A stretch of DNA of 64,000 nt from Pseudomonadota bacterium (lineage in GTDB: Bacteria; Myxococcota_A; UBA796; UBA9615), in NCBI GenBank assembly GCA_024229515.1, contig JAAESI010000213.1, forward strand, positions 1 through 64,000, written 5' to 3'. The number at the start of each line of letters is the position of its first letter. The stretch's first letter is position 1. Positions 1 through 8,176 of this stretch are shown here, piece after piece. The position numbers were made by a program, and so were the translations under genes. The notes beneath the pieces were generated by a model. The model made no database searches, had not been told where the DNA came from, and saw only the letters and a list, made by a program, of their open reading frames with translations.

Positions 1-8
1 AACGAGGT

Positions 9-76
9 CTCACGCAAAGGCGCGAAGGCGCAAGGGAGACCTGTGCCCTCTTTGCGCCTTTGCGCCTACGCGTGAG
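9..76. repeat. Imperfect inverted repeat of degenerate 9-mers
   Basis: The left arm (9-38) and right arm (48-76) are near reverse complements. Each is made of short units resembling AAGGCGCAA, bounded by CTCACGC on the left and GCGTGAG on the right. The spacer is only about 9 bases, so the transcript could form one long hairpin. Arrays of this degenerate type occur as dispersed intergenic repeats in many GC-rich bacteria. Nothing else was recognised before the gene end at 175; a minus-strand transcript terminator role is possible but there is no U-tract. Confidence 0.7.
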
Positions 77-174
77 GAATAGGACCCGACCTCGGCGTCA
101 ACTCTCACCGAATCGCAGCGATATGTCGGCCAAGTGTCTGGGAAATATCGAGTTTTGAGATCTGAACTGACTAG

Positions 175-1263
175 CTACGAACGACGGCCCCGACGGGCTC
201 CGTCGGGCGCGGCGGCCGAACGACGGCCCCGACGGGGGCGGCTCTTCGCGCCGCGCTTGCGACGTGACGTGACCGCCGCCTTGGGTGCCGGCTCGTCCGT
301 GGGTTGGGGAGCAGCCTCGGCGGCCGAAGGGGCCGGCTTCGGCGCGGGCTCGGGACTGGCCTCCGGAGCCTCCATCAGGCGAGGCGGCTCGGGAATCGCC
401 GGCTCATCGACATCCCAGCTGGCTAGGTCCTTCCACCGTGCTTCGAACTGCGCTTCCAGATCCGGGGGCACGACCGTGTGGAGGCCGGGGTCCCGGCCGG
501 GCACGCGTCCTTCGAGGGCGGATTCGACCCGGCGGAGGCGGCGGGAAACGCGACGACGAAGGGCGGCGAGGCGTCCGTCCCGGCGGTCCGAGAGGGTGTG
601 GTCGGGCGCTTCGGGCGCGGAGGGATCCCAGTTGGGGAACGTCGCCGCGATCCAGGGGTTCGCGGTCCGCCACGCGGCCCACCCCTCGGCATCGACGATC
701 GGCGACAGCGGGAGCGCGGCGAGGGCGCCGACCGTGCCGGGGTCGGCCTGAGCGAGCTCGGACTCGTCGTAGATGATGCTGACCCGCAGCAGGCCCCCGA
801 CTTCGGGGCGGGCTCGGCGCCAGCCGGCGAGGGTGGCGCGGGCGAGGGCGACGCGTCCGGGCTCGGCGATGACGGCGAGTTCGACAGGGCGGGTGACGTC
901 GTTCAGCACGCCCCAGGTCAGCGGCCCCACCAGGGCGATGGATTCGACGTAGGGGAGCTTGCCGAGGCCCCGGAGGTGGGGCGAGACGCGAGCCCATCGG
1001 CCTTCAGCGCGCCGCCGAGCCCCCGACATGCCATGGGGGATCTGGGCGCGGTCGATGCAGGCGTAGAGGCCAGCGGTCTCGTCGATCCAACCCCGCAACG
1101 CTCCCCCCGGCGCGAGCGCCGCCTCCACGTTGGGGAGCGACGTCTCGTACCGAGGGAGGCTGCGCCAGAGAACCGGCGCGGTCAGGGCGAGGCCGAGCAG
1201 CTCCGCGTGCACGACCGCACGGAGGATGGACTGCTCGAGAGGGCCGAGGTCACTGAGCTTCAT
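175..1263 (-). CDS. Nucleotidyltransferase-like protein, probably catalytically dead
   Basis: A 362-residue protein whose first ~200 residues follow a nucleotidyltransferase-superfamily layout: an N-terminal winged-helix-like part (ILRAVVHAELLGLALTAP), then LPYVESIALVGPLTWG where such enzymes carry the GS/DxD nucleotide site, then an Arg-rich helix and IIYDESEL. The expected metal-binding acidic pair after the LVGPLTWG turn is missing (TRPVELAVI stands where DIDLFVV is usual), so activity is doubtful. The C-terminal ~90 residues are Pro/Ala-rich and end in a Lys/Arg-rich tail with two RRGRRS units, encoded by a 20-bp direct repeat (178-197 and 217-236). That basic tail could bind nucleic acid or polyanion. 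No signal peptide. It is the last minus-strand gene of the left block. Family assignment is from pattern recognition only. Confidence 0.55.
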   Translation of the reverse strand: MKLSDLGPLEQSILRAVVHAELLGLALTAPVLWRSLPRYETSLPNVEAALAPGGALRGWIDETAGLYACIDRAQIPHGMSGARRRAEGRWARVSPHLRGLGKLPYVESIALVGPLTWGVLNDVTRPVELAVIAEPGRVALARATLAGWRRARPEVGGLLRVSIIYDESELAQADPGTVGALAALPLSPIVDAEGWAAWRTANPWIAATFPNWDPSAPEAPDHTLSDRRDGRLAALRRRVSRRLRRVESALEGRVPGRDPGLHTVVPPDLEAQFEARWKDLASWDVDEPAIPEPPRLMEAPEASPEPAPKPAPSAAEAAPQPTDEPAPKAAVTSRRKRGAKSRPRRGRRSAAAPDGARRGRRS

Positions 1264-1288
1264 GCGGGCAATGTGCCCGATCGAAGAC

Positions 1289-3079
1289 TCAGTTGCAGGA
1301 CAGGGTCAGGTCGTAGTCGGAGATGGCTCCGTTAAAGCCGTCCACGACCACGTGGTACTGCTGCCCGGCGACCACATCGAAGGTCGCGTCCGTGTTCCCG
1401 TAGACCATGCAGGCACCGTCGGTGTCGCACTGTCCGTCGGTCGAGCCGACGATGAACACGTCCAGGTCCGCGTCCATGTTCGCCAGCGACGCCGTCACGC
1501 TCCCCGTGTTGGGGGCGGTGAACAGGTAGCTGTACTCCGGGCCGGACTCGTTCCAGCTGTTGCAGCCGTAGCTGTCGACGAAGTTCCAGGAGCCGAAGCC
1601 GTCGTTGTTCCAGCTGTCGGTCTGGCCGCAGTTGAGGACCCGCGAGGGGATGCAGACGTTCTCGTTGCAGGTCGCGTCCGTGGCGCAGTCGGTGTCGTCG
1701 CAGTCGGTGATGCCGTCACCGTCGTCGTCGAGACCGTCGGTGCAGTCCTCTTCGACCGTCGGCGCCGGGGGGGCCGTCTCGACCACGGTCAGCGTCAGGT
1801 CGTACGGCGAAGCGTCGCCCTGGTGACCGTCGACGACGATGTACCAGGTGCTGCCCGCGGTGACGTCCCAGGAGACGGTGTCGTCGCCGTAGGCCACGCA
1901 GGTGTCCCCGGCGCAGCCGCCGTTGCCGTCGAGGATGAAGAGGTCCAGGTCCTCCTGGGGGCCGAAGACGAACTCGATGATCTCGTCGGCGATGAGCGAG
2001 ATGTTCACGGTCGCCTGACCGGTCACCGCGGCGGTGTAGCTGTAGGTGTACTCGGGGCCGCTCTCGTCCCAGGCCACGCAGTTGTACGCGCTGATGGCGT
2101 TGGTGCTGCCCTGCTCGTTGTTGGCCCAGCTGTCGACCTCGCCTGCGGCGATGGTGACGTCGGGGCTGCAGACGCCCTCGATGGGCTCGGTCGGCTCGGT
2201 GGGGCAGGCGGCGTCGCCCTCGCAGGTCCAGTCGTCGCAGTCGACGTCGCCGTTGCCGTTGTTGTCGATGCCGTCGGTGCAGTCCTCGAGGTCGACGCCG
2301 GGGGTGTCGTCGTCGTCGTCGTCGCCGACCGGGGTGTCGTCGTCGTCGTCGTCGTCACCGACCGGGACGTCGTCGCCGCAGGTCAGGTCCAGCGAGAAGG
2401 TGCCGGCCGCGCCGTAGTAGCCGTCGACCACTAGGTAGTAGGTCTCACCCGCGACCACGTCGAAGGTCGCGTCCATGTTGCCGTAGGCGTAGCAGGTGTT
2501 GCTGTCGCAGCCCGCGCCCTCGTCTACGAGGATGTAGAGGTCGAGGTCCTGACCGGCCTGGATGTCGGACATCGCGGCGGTGACGGAGCCCGACTCGGTG
2601 GGCACGAACGTGTACGCGACCTCCGGGCCGGTGGCGTCCCAGGAGGAGCAGGGGTAGCTGTCGATCGCGTTGGTTGCGTCGGCGGTGGTGGCCGAGACGG
2701 ACCAGCCGCACGTGGCTTCCTCGGTGGGGGCGCAGGTGCCGCCCTCGTCGTCGTCGTCGTCGCCGACCGGCTCGTCCGAGTCGTCGTCGTCGCCCTCGGG
2801 CACCGAGTCGTCGTCGTCGTCGTCGTCGTTGATGTCGTCGTCGTCGTCGTCGTCGTTGATGTCGTCGTCGTCGTCGTCGGACTGGGGGACCGAGTCGTCG
2901 TCGTCGTCATCGTCATCGTCGTCGTCGCCGTTGGCGTCGTCGTCGTCAGAGGTGTTGGTGTCGTCGTCGTCGTCGCTCAGGAGCGGGTCGGACGTGATCT
3001 GGGCCTCGCAACCCGAGGCGAGCAGGGCCATGAGCAGGGCGCAAAGCGCCGCCAGGCGAGTCAGGGTCAAGTTGTGCAT
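1289..3079 (-). CDS. Surface lipoprotein with Asp-rich linker and three PPC-like domains
   Basis: The 596-residue product starts with a lipoprotein signal peptide; lipobox LASGC places the lipidated Cys at residue 24. Residues ~35-115 are dominated by runs of Asp (SDDDD, INDDDD units). Three homologous beta-sandwich units follow (~120-235, ~305-430, ~475-596), each with a TFDVVAG-x-YYLVVDG or similar core typical of bacterial pre-peptidase C-terminal (PPC) domains and a DLDLYI/DLDVFI strand. Between them are Cys/Asp segments of the type EDCTDGIDNNGNGDVDCDD, probably Ca-binding. No enzymatic domain is visible, so it is likely a structural or ligand-binding outer-surface protein. SD GGAGAGA lies just upstream of the ATG. 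The linker is encoded by long GTC/GAC trinucleotide tracts (about 2745-2985), prone to in-frame length change. Confidence 0.85.
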   Translation of the reverse strand: MHNLTLTRLAALCALLMALLASGCEAQITSDPLLSDDDDDTNTSDDDDANGDDDDDDDDDDDSVPQSDDDDDDINDDDDDDDINDDDDDDDSVPEGDDDDSDEPVGDDDDDEGGTCAPTEEATCGWSVSATTADATNAIDSYPCSSWDATGPEVAYTFVPTESGSVTAAMSDIQAGQDLDLYILVDEGAGCDSNTCYAYGNMDATFDVVAGETYYLVVDGYYGAAGTFSLDLTCGDDVPVGDDDDDDDTPVGDDDDDDTPGVDLEDCTDGIDNNGNGDVDCDDWTCEGDAACPTEPTEPIEGVCSPDVTIAAGEVDSWANNEQGSTNAISAYNCVAWDESGPEYTYSYTAAVTGQATVNISLIADEIIEFVFGPQEDLDLFILDGNGGCAGDTCVAYGDDTVSWDVTAGSTWYIVVDGHQGDASPYDLTLTVVETAPPAPTVEEDCTDGLDDDGDGITDCDDTDCATDATCNENVCIPSRVLNCGQTDSWNNDGFGSWNFVDSYGCNSWNESGPEYSYLFTAPNTGSVTASLANMDADLDVFIVGSTDGQCDTDGACMVYGNTDATFDVVAGQQYHVVVDGFNGAISDYDLTLSCN

Positions 3080-3174
3080 GTCTCTCTCCAGCCGGCGAAG
3101 GCAGGAGTCGATTAGCTGGGGATCGGAGAGGTTTGTAGGGGTCGGGGAAACCTCCGGAGTTTCTCCACAACTCC

Positions 3175-4896
3175 TCAGCGGTCTGGTGACGGCTCCACCG
3201 CAACGGGCACCAGGCAGCCCGTTCCCGATAGCGGCGAGGCGTCGATCGGCACGTCACAATCGGAGCCGGGCACCCACCGGTGGAGGGGAACCGAGCCGGT
3301 TGGGGACGAGCCTGCAACGACCCGCCGCAGCTCCCAGGCGAAGGTCGCGAATCGCTCGACGGACATCACGGGGAGCTCGCGGTCGACGGACTGCGTCAGC
3401 AGCCCGGACGTCAGGACGGGGAACTCCGAGGCTCCGGCCGAGACCACGACGGGGACCCGCCAGGCCGTCGCCACGTTCAGGTGGCCGTGGAGGCCGAGGT
3501 ACAGGCGGTCGGAAGCCTCGATCGCCTGGGACCAGGGGGCCGACCCGAGAAGTCCGGGCTCCCAGACGGGGGTCGGAAGCTGAAGCACCGGGAGCAGTTC
3601 GCCGGTCGACGAGCGGTAGCGAAGGGGGCGGGAGCCGCCGAAGCCGAAGCCGGGGCCGGAGAAGGAAGGGCCGACCGAGACGAAGTCCAGGACCGTGTCG
3701 AGGCCGAGTTCGGCGGCGAGGCGGGCGGGCTGGTCGTAGCCCCACCACAGCCCGTCGGCCTGGCGGCTCGATCTGACGGGATCGGTCTTAGCGCGCGCGC
3801 GCGTGAAGGTCGAGCGCACCAACCGTTCGACCTCGAGGGGCGAGCCCAGGGCCCCGCCGTCGACCTGGATGCCCACCCCGTGCCCGTACGTCGCGAGGCG
3901 GCGGGCGAGGCGGCCGGAGGGGGGAGCGGGGAACAGGAACGTAGCCTCGGCGTCGTCGGCCTCGATGGAGTCGATGTGCTCGGCGAGGACCTCGTCGGAC
4001 GCACCGCCCGCCTCGATGGTCAGCACGATCACGGTGGGCGCGCCCTCGGGCAGCGGCCACAGCCGGGGATGCCGCTCGCCTGCGGCGCGGTCGATGACGG
4101 CGGCGAGCACCTCGGTCCACGCGTCGGCCGAGGGGAGCCGCCAGGTCGGGGAGGCCCACGGGAAGGGGAGCAGATCGTTGGCCTTGGTCCCCCCGAGGCC
4201 GTCGGTGTCGATGCCGGCGAGGGTGGGATCGCCCTGACGCAGCGTCTGCACGTGGGCGGGGAGGTCGAAGGCGAGGACGGCGACGCGGTCTCGGCGGAAG
4301 ACGAGGTTCCCTCCCGTCATGCGTCGCACCAGCAGCGGCGGGAGCGGGTTGGAAGGATCGAACTCGGCCGGGGCGCGGGGATCCAGGGGTGTAGCGGTGG
4401 GCCACTCGAGGCCATCGTCGGGGAGGGCGAGGGCGCGCACCGGAGCGCCGTCAGCCGCCTGCGCGGAGGCGACGGCGGCCGGTTGGCTCCACGGTTTCGG
4501 GGCGGGCACGGCGAGGGCCTCGAGCAGTCCGTCGCACGAGGCGAGCACCACGAGCGGCGCACCCGCGGCGGCGTGTGCGAGGGCGGCCTCGGCCTGGGAG
4601 CAGCCGGCACCGGTGAGGACCCAGGTCTCGTCGGCGCCGGGACGGTCCGGCGGCCCCACCGCGACACCGAGCAGGCCGAGGGAGTGGAGGAGCTCGGCGG
4701 TCCAGGCGGCATCCGGCGCTTCCAGCACGCGGACCGAAAGCGAGTCCGGCGAAGCGGGAGCAGCGGTGACGGGAGGAGCGGTTCGCCAGTCCCAGTCGAA
4801 GGGCGGCACGACGACGTCCGGCTGGAGCATCGGGAGGGTGACGATGAGCACCGCGCAGACGAGGATGAGGATCGTGTTGCGGTGGCGGGGGGTCAC
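3175..4896 (-). CDS. Membrane-anchored polysaccharide-deacetylase-like protein
   Basis: I place the start at a GTG whose GTGA overlaps the stop of the upstream hydrolase gene; the frame is open further upstream but that part is antisense-like. The 573-residue product has an N-terminal membrane anchor (TILILVCAVLIVTLPML), a ~300-residue alpha/beta region with no recognised domain, and a C-terminal part (~290-573) that resembles the NodB/polysaccharide-deacetylase fold: TVIVLTIEAGGA at the first strand, ATFLFPAPPSGRLARRL, then GHGVGIQVDGG where active enzymes carry GHEIGxHxxxH. The catalytic Asp and metal-binding His residues are not in place, so it may be an inactive or re-purposed member acting in the periplasm. 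Translationally coupled to the hydrolase, suggesting a shared envelope role. Confidence 0.55.
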   Translation of the reverse strand: MTPRHRNTILILVCAVLIVTLPMLQPDVVVPPFDWDWRTAPPVTAAPASPDSLSVRVLEAPDAAWTAELLHSLGLLGVAVGPPDRPGADETWVLTGAGCSQAEAALAHAAAGAPLVVLASCDGLLEALAVPAPKPWSQPAAVASAQAADGAPVRALALPDDGLEWPTATPLDPRAPAEFDPSNPLPPLLVRRMTGGNLVFRRDRVAVLAFDLPAHVQTLRQGDPTLAGIDTDGLGGTKANDLLPFPWASPTWRLPSADAWTEVLAAVIDRAAGERHPRLWPLPEGAPTVIVLTIEAGGASDEVLAEHIDSIEADDAEATFLFPAPPSGRLARRLATYGHGVGIQVDGGALGSPLEVERLVRSTFTRARAKTDPVRSSRQADGLWWGYDQPARLAAELGLDTVLDFVSVGPSFSGPGFGFGGSRPLRYRSSTGELLPVLQLPTPVWEPGLLGSAPWSQAIEASDRLYLGLHGHLNVATAWRVPVVVSAGASEFPVLTSGLLTQSVDRELPVMSVERFATFAWELRRVVAGSSPTGSVPLHRWVPGSDCDVPIDASPLSGTGCLVPVAVEPSPDR

Positions 4897-5858
4897 ACCG
4901 AGTCCAGCCAGGCGAACATCTGCTCGTAGCAGTCGTCCCGCACGCCGGGGATCGAGAGCACCAGATCGTGCATCGCGTTGCGCACCCGGCTGGTGGTGAC
5001 GTGGCGTCCGAGGTGGGCGGCGCCGGCGATGGTGTCGTCGGGGTCGAGCACGGTGTCGCTCTTCATCCAGTCCCGCGAGAAGCCGGGAGCGTCGCCGCCG
5101 CGCCGGTCGCTGGCGAGGACATGGACGGGGCAGTGCAGGTCGAGGCCCCGCCGGAGGCGCGCCTGCCCCGCGACGATGGCGCGCACCCAGGCGGCCCGGA
5201 TGGGGAGCGAGCCGGGGCACTTCCAGTCGAGGTCGTAGTCCCACTCACCGCCCTTGCCGAAGCTCTGGTGGATGGACCAGGAGTAGCGGGGGTCGGGCTT
5301 CTTGGGGAGCCGGAGCAGGGGACGGATGAGGGACAGCGCGGGGTACAGGGTGTGGAGCGCGAGGTTGATCGCGGGTTTCGCTCGGAAGGCGAAGAAGGGG
5401 GAGTTGAGGAGGAGGGCGTCGACTCCATTTCGATCGGCGACGTACAGCGGGGCGACGAGGCCGCCGGTGCTGTGGCCGAGGAGGCCGATCCAGGAGCAGG
5501 CGTCGCGGCGGCGGACGAGCGCGATGGCGGCGGCGATCTCCTCGAAGTAGCTGCTGAGGTGCGCGACGTAGGAGGCGGGGCGGCCGGGCCTGAGGGAGCG
5601 GCCGTGGCCGCGGAGATCGACGGCGTAGAACCGGTAGCCGGCCTTGGCGAACCGAGGGCCGATCTCGGGGCAGTGGAAGTAGTCGTTGAACCCGTGGACG
5701 TAGAGGATGGCGCGGGCACCCGGCCCCGGTGGCGGACCGTCGCCGCGGTACTCGACGAGGGTGGCGGCGGCGGGGCCCCACGGATCCGGCGCGAGGGGCA
5801 GGTCCTCAGCGAAGCAGCCGGGGAGGACGTCGGGGCGGGCGGCGGACAACGCCGCCAA
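4893..5858 (-). CDS. Alpha/beta hydrolase (lysophospholipase-like)
   Basis: A 321-residue serine hydrolase of the alpha/beta fold. ILYVHGFNDYFH gives the oxyanion-hole region, YAVDLRGHGRS the typical strand-turn, and GLLGHSTGG the nucleophile elbow (Ser near residue 130). LHCPVHVLASDRRG is the acid-bearing strand and the His is probably in AMHDLVLS near the C-terminus. No signal peptide, so likely cytoplasmic or peripheral. The layout matches monoacylglycerol-lipase/lysophospholipase relatives; substrate unknown. The start is uncertain: the first usable codon is a TTG, with another TTG four codons later, and no ATG is near. Its stop overlaps the GTG of the next gene by 4 bp. Confidence 0.8.
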   Translation of the reverse strand: MAALSAARPDVLPGCFAEDLPLAPDPWGPAAATLVEYRGDGPPPGPGARAILYVHGFNDYFHCPEIGPRFAKAGYRFYAVDLRGHGRSLRPGRPASYVAHLSSYFEEIAAAIALVRRRDACSWIGLLGHSTGGLVAPLYVADRNGVDALLLNSPFFAFRAKPAINLALHTLYPALSLIRPLLRLPKKPDPRYSWSIHQSFGKGGEWDYDLDWKCPGSLPIRAAWVRAIVAGQARLRRGLDLHCPVHVLASDRRGGDAPGFSRDWMKSDTVLDPDDTIAGAAHLGRHVTTSRVRNAMHDLVLSIPGVRDDCYEQMFAWLDSV

Positions 5859-5876
5859 GGGTAACCGGTCGGAGCG

Positions 5877-6314
5877 TCAGGGACCGGGGGCGCGCCCGGG
5901 CAGGCGGGTGCCGAGTTCGGCCAACGCGAGGGTGTGGTCGTGGATGAGGAGGGTGCCGTCACCGAGGCGGCGTTCCTCGCGAACCACGAGCCGGTCCTCG
6001 TCGATGCTCAGCACGGTGGCGGCGACGCGGCTGAGGCGGGAGCCCTCCAGGAGCAGCGCGCCGGGGCCCTCGGGGGCTTCCACGAGCGCGTAGCGGGTGC
6101 CGTCGTCTCCGGCGACCGCGACGAGGGTGAGCTCCTCGAGGTCGTACTGGGCGAAGACGGCGTGAACCGTCGGGGTGATGGGCACGCCGGGGTCGGTGTG
6201 AAGGAGCCCGCGGAACGGGTCGCGGCGGCCGATCGAGTCGTAGACGTCGCCGGCGAGGGCGGGGCTGGCGACGCCGAGGGCGAGGCCGAGGAGGAGGAAC
6301 AGCGGTCGGTTCAT
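5877..6314 (-). CDS. PilP-like periplasmic protein
   Basis: The ATG was chosen because it begins a clean signal peptide (MNRPLFLLLGLALGVASPALA) preceded by AAAGGAC; the frame is open further upstream without a plausible start. The mature ~124-residue protein has DPFRG followed by LTLVAVAGDDGTRYALVEAPEG and a short beta-rich domain. This is the signature of PilP, the inner-membrane-linked partner of PilN/PilO that bridges to the PilQ secretin in type IV pili. Usual PilP is a lipoprotein of ~170 residues; this one has a type I-like signal peptide and no lipobox Cys. No other pil genes adjoin it, so it is an orphan; a role with the nearby type II secretion secretin is possible but unproven. Confidence 0.65.
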   Translation of the reverse strand: MNRPLFLLLGLALGVASPALAGDVYDSIGRRDPFRGLLHTDPGVPITPTVHAVFAQYDLEELTLVAVAGDDGTRYALVEAPEGPGALLLEGSRLSRVAATVLSIDEDRLVVREERRLGDGTLLIHDHTLALAELGTRLPGRAPGP

Positions 6315-6469
6315 CGGGTTGTCCTTTCGTTCCCCTCTTACAGCAGAAAACAGGGGAACACCGGATGAGTCAAGGAGATTGTGGGGGAATCCCCGAGGTG
6401 ATTGCGAAAGGTCGATGCTTGTCGTCGTTCCTCCCAGGCTGGGGACCCACCGGCACACGAGGAGGTCTC

Positions 6470-7249
6470 ATGTCCCCGATCGGTTCCCAGGTCGTCATTC
6501 GGTTGCGCGACTCGCGCGTGATCGCGGCGGAGGTACGGTCGCAACGGCAGGTCGCGCAAGGTGTGTTGAAGGTGGGCAAGCCGTTCCCGCTGCTGGTCTT
6601 TCGGTTGGCCGACAACCACCTGCATGCGCTGCTGACGTGTGGGGAGGTGGAGGCGACGGAGTTCGGCCGACGGGTCGAGATCTCGCTGAACAAGCGCCTG
6701 ACGCCGGGGATTCCGTACTCGCACGTGGTGGTGACGCCGGTGCGGGACCAGTGGCACCTGGCGAACACGTTCCACTACATCCTGAGGCAGGAAGCTCACC
6801 ACGGGACGTCGATGGATCCGTTGTTCGAGGCGAGCAACCTGCCGGACTTGCTGGGGATGCGGACGCTGGGGAGGTGGACGGCGGCGCATGTGCGGAGGGC
6901 GTTGCCGAGGATGACCCGGGAGGAGCTGGAGAAGCACCTTCCGGTGAGGCTGGCCGAGGGGATGGTCGACCTTGGGGTGCTGGACGACGCGGCGGCGGCG
7001 GCGGTGGGGCGGCTGTCATTGGGAGGGCGGCATCCAGACGCCCTTGAAGCGAGGGCAGCAGCCGCGATTCTGGGCTGTCGGTGGGGGTCTCGGGCGGGGA
7101 CGGCGAAGGCGCTCGCGACGACCGAGCGGAGCATCACGAGGCTCCAGGGAGTGGACGTGCGCCATGAGTTGCTGTCTGCGGTCGAGACGCAGGCTCGGCT
7201 GCGCCTCGACCGCATGGGTGGCGCTTCAGCGGGCGCGGAGAGAGTGAGT
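6470..7249 (+). CDS. RAYT/IS200-like tyrosine transposase, no stop codon of its own
   Basis: Start ATG 6470 has a strong SD (AGGAGG, about 5 bases upstream). The first ~150 residues resemble REP-associated (Y1/HUH) transposases: LADNHLHALLT carries the His-x-His motif, and DQWHLANTFHYILRQEAHHG has a Tyr that could be the nucleophile, followed by DPLFEASNLPDLLGMR. The C-terminal ~80 residues (EARAAAAILGCRWG to VETQARLRLDRM) look like a small helical DNA-binding domain. The reading frame does not end here: it stays open through two palindromic repeats and the antisense of the next gene to a stop at 9118, so the natural terminus is lost or an indel is present. The end given is only where gene-like sequence stops. 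Probably a domesticated or decaying single-copy element. Confidence 0.6.
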
Positions 7250-7251
7250 CT

Positions 7252-7354
7252 GGGGGACGCTACGGGGGCAACATCGCCGATGTCACCAGGGGTACGTCCC
7301 CTCAGGGAGACGCAACTGGGGGTACATCGCCGATGTCACCAGGGATGCGTCCCT
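7252..7354. repeat. Two tandem REP-like palindromic repeats
   Basis: Unit A (7252-7302) and unit B (7305-7354) are ~50-bp relatives sharing an identical 21-base core at 7271-7291 and 7324-7344. Each contains an inner palindrome ACATCG-C-CGATGT and outer arms GGGACG/CGTCCC, so each can fold into a cruciform or RNA hairpin. They lie immediately after a RAYT-like transposase, the usual setting of REP/BIME elements, and unit B abuts the stop of the minus-strand lipoprotein gene, where its hairpin could act as a terminator. Confidence 0.7.
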
Positions 7355-8074
7355 CAATCAGCAACACAGGCGTCGTTCGCCTCGCCGGGCGTGCCCGCAT
7401 CCGCGGACGGGCCGATCGAGGACGTCTGGTTGCACCACGCCGAGCCGTTGTTGTTGTCCCCCCCCGAACCCGACCGCGGGGTCGAGGCCGAAGCTGGCGC
7501 CGTTCGGGTCCGGCCACCCCGCGTCCACGTAGGTGACCGAGTCGAGCAGGAACCCATCGACGCACATGAAGACCTCGTCGTCGCCGTTGGCGAGGATCAT
7601 GCCGGTGTACTCCACGTCCGGCGTGATCCCATCCCCACCGGGGCAGGCGGCCGGGTCTTCGGCCTTCACGAAGACGAAGTGGGCGCCCGCCGGAATGACC
7701 ACGTCGGGGGCCACGAAGTCATCGCCCATGGCGGCGCAGGAGGGGTCCGTGTCGCCGAAGGTCCAACCCAGGATTCCCAGGTCCACGCCGCTGTTGTTGT
7801 AGACCTCGAAGAACTCCCCGCAGTCATCTCCCGTGAACGACGGGTTCTTCATGATCTCGGTGATCACCACGTCCGTGTTCGCGACCGCGCCTTCGTTCGC
7901 GACGCCGGCGCAGTCGTTGTCCCACGCATCGATGAACTCGGGCGCGCCGGGGTAGATGGCGTCGTCGTCCGAAGCGTCGTCGTCGTCGGTCCGCCCCGGG
8001 CGGGTGACCGTGCAGGCCGCCAGGACCAGGGCGAGGAAGGCGAGCAGAGCGGCACGGTGCAACATGAAACGCAT
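7354..8074 (-). CDS. Lamin-tail-domain lipoprotein, interrupted by a frameshift
   Basis: Signal peptide with lipobox LAAC (Cys ~21), then TDDDDASDDDA and a single lamin-tail-like beta domain starting VVITEIMKNPSF and EFFEVYNNSGVDLGILGW. Such domains occur on secreted bacterial surface proteins and nucleases. After DPAVGFGG the uninterrupted frame reads QQQRLGVV to a stop at 7358, but the adjacent frame continues sensibly as DNNNGSAWCNQTSSIG and ends in the typical TPGEANDAC terminus at 7354. The switch falls at an eight-C run (7458-7465; G run on the coding strand); one fewer base restores a single frame. Either a sequencing/assembly indel or a recent mutation. Start could also be the second Met (8065), which has better SD spacing. 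Divergent from the next lipoprotein gene. Confidence 0.75.
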
Positions 8075-8176
8075 CCTGCCCCACTTGCCCACGCGGCGGA
8101 ACGAGCGTCCTCGGGTCGTCACGCACACGCCGATCTCCGCCCGGCCGACGCACCCCAGGCCGGCTATCGTGCCCCC

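Noticed and set aside
1130..2434. Long plus-strand open frame of ~430 codons, Val/Asp/Gly-rich
   Set aside because: It is antisense to the Asp-rich lipoprotein; low-complexity composition is simply the complement of GTC/GAC tracts.
2745..2985. Regular GTC repeats that could be taken for a CRISPR array or satellite
   Set aside because: They are in-frame Asp codons of a real lipoprotein; no spacer/repeat periodicity of CRISPR type and no cas genes.
6319..6470. GGGGGAATCCCC hairpin as a terminator between divergent genes
   Set aside because: The genes diverge here, so no terminator is expected, and there is no T-tract; kept out of the feature list.
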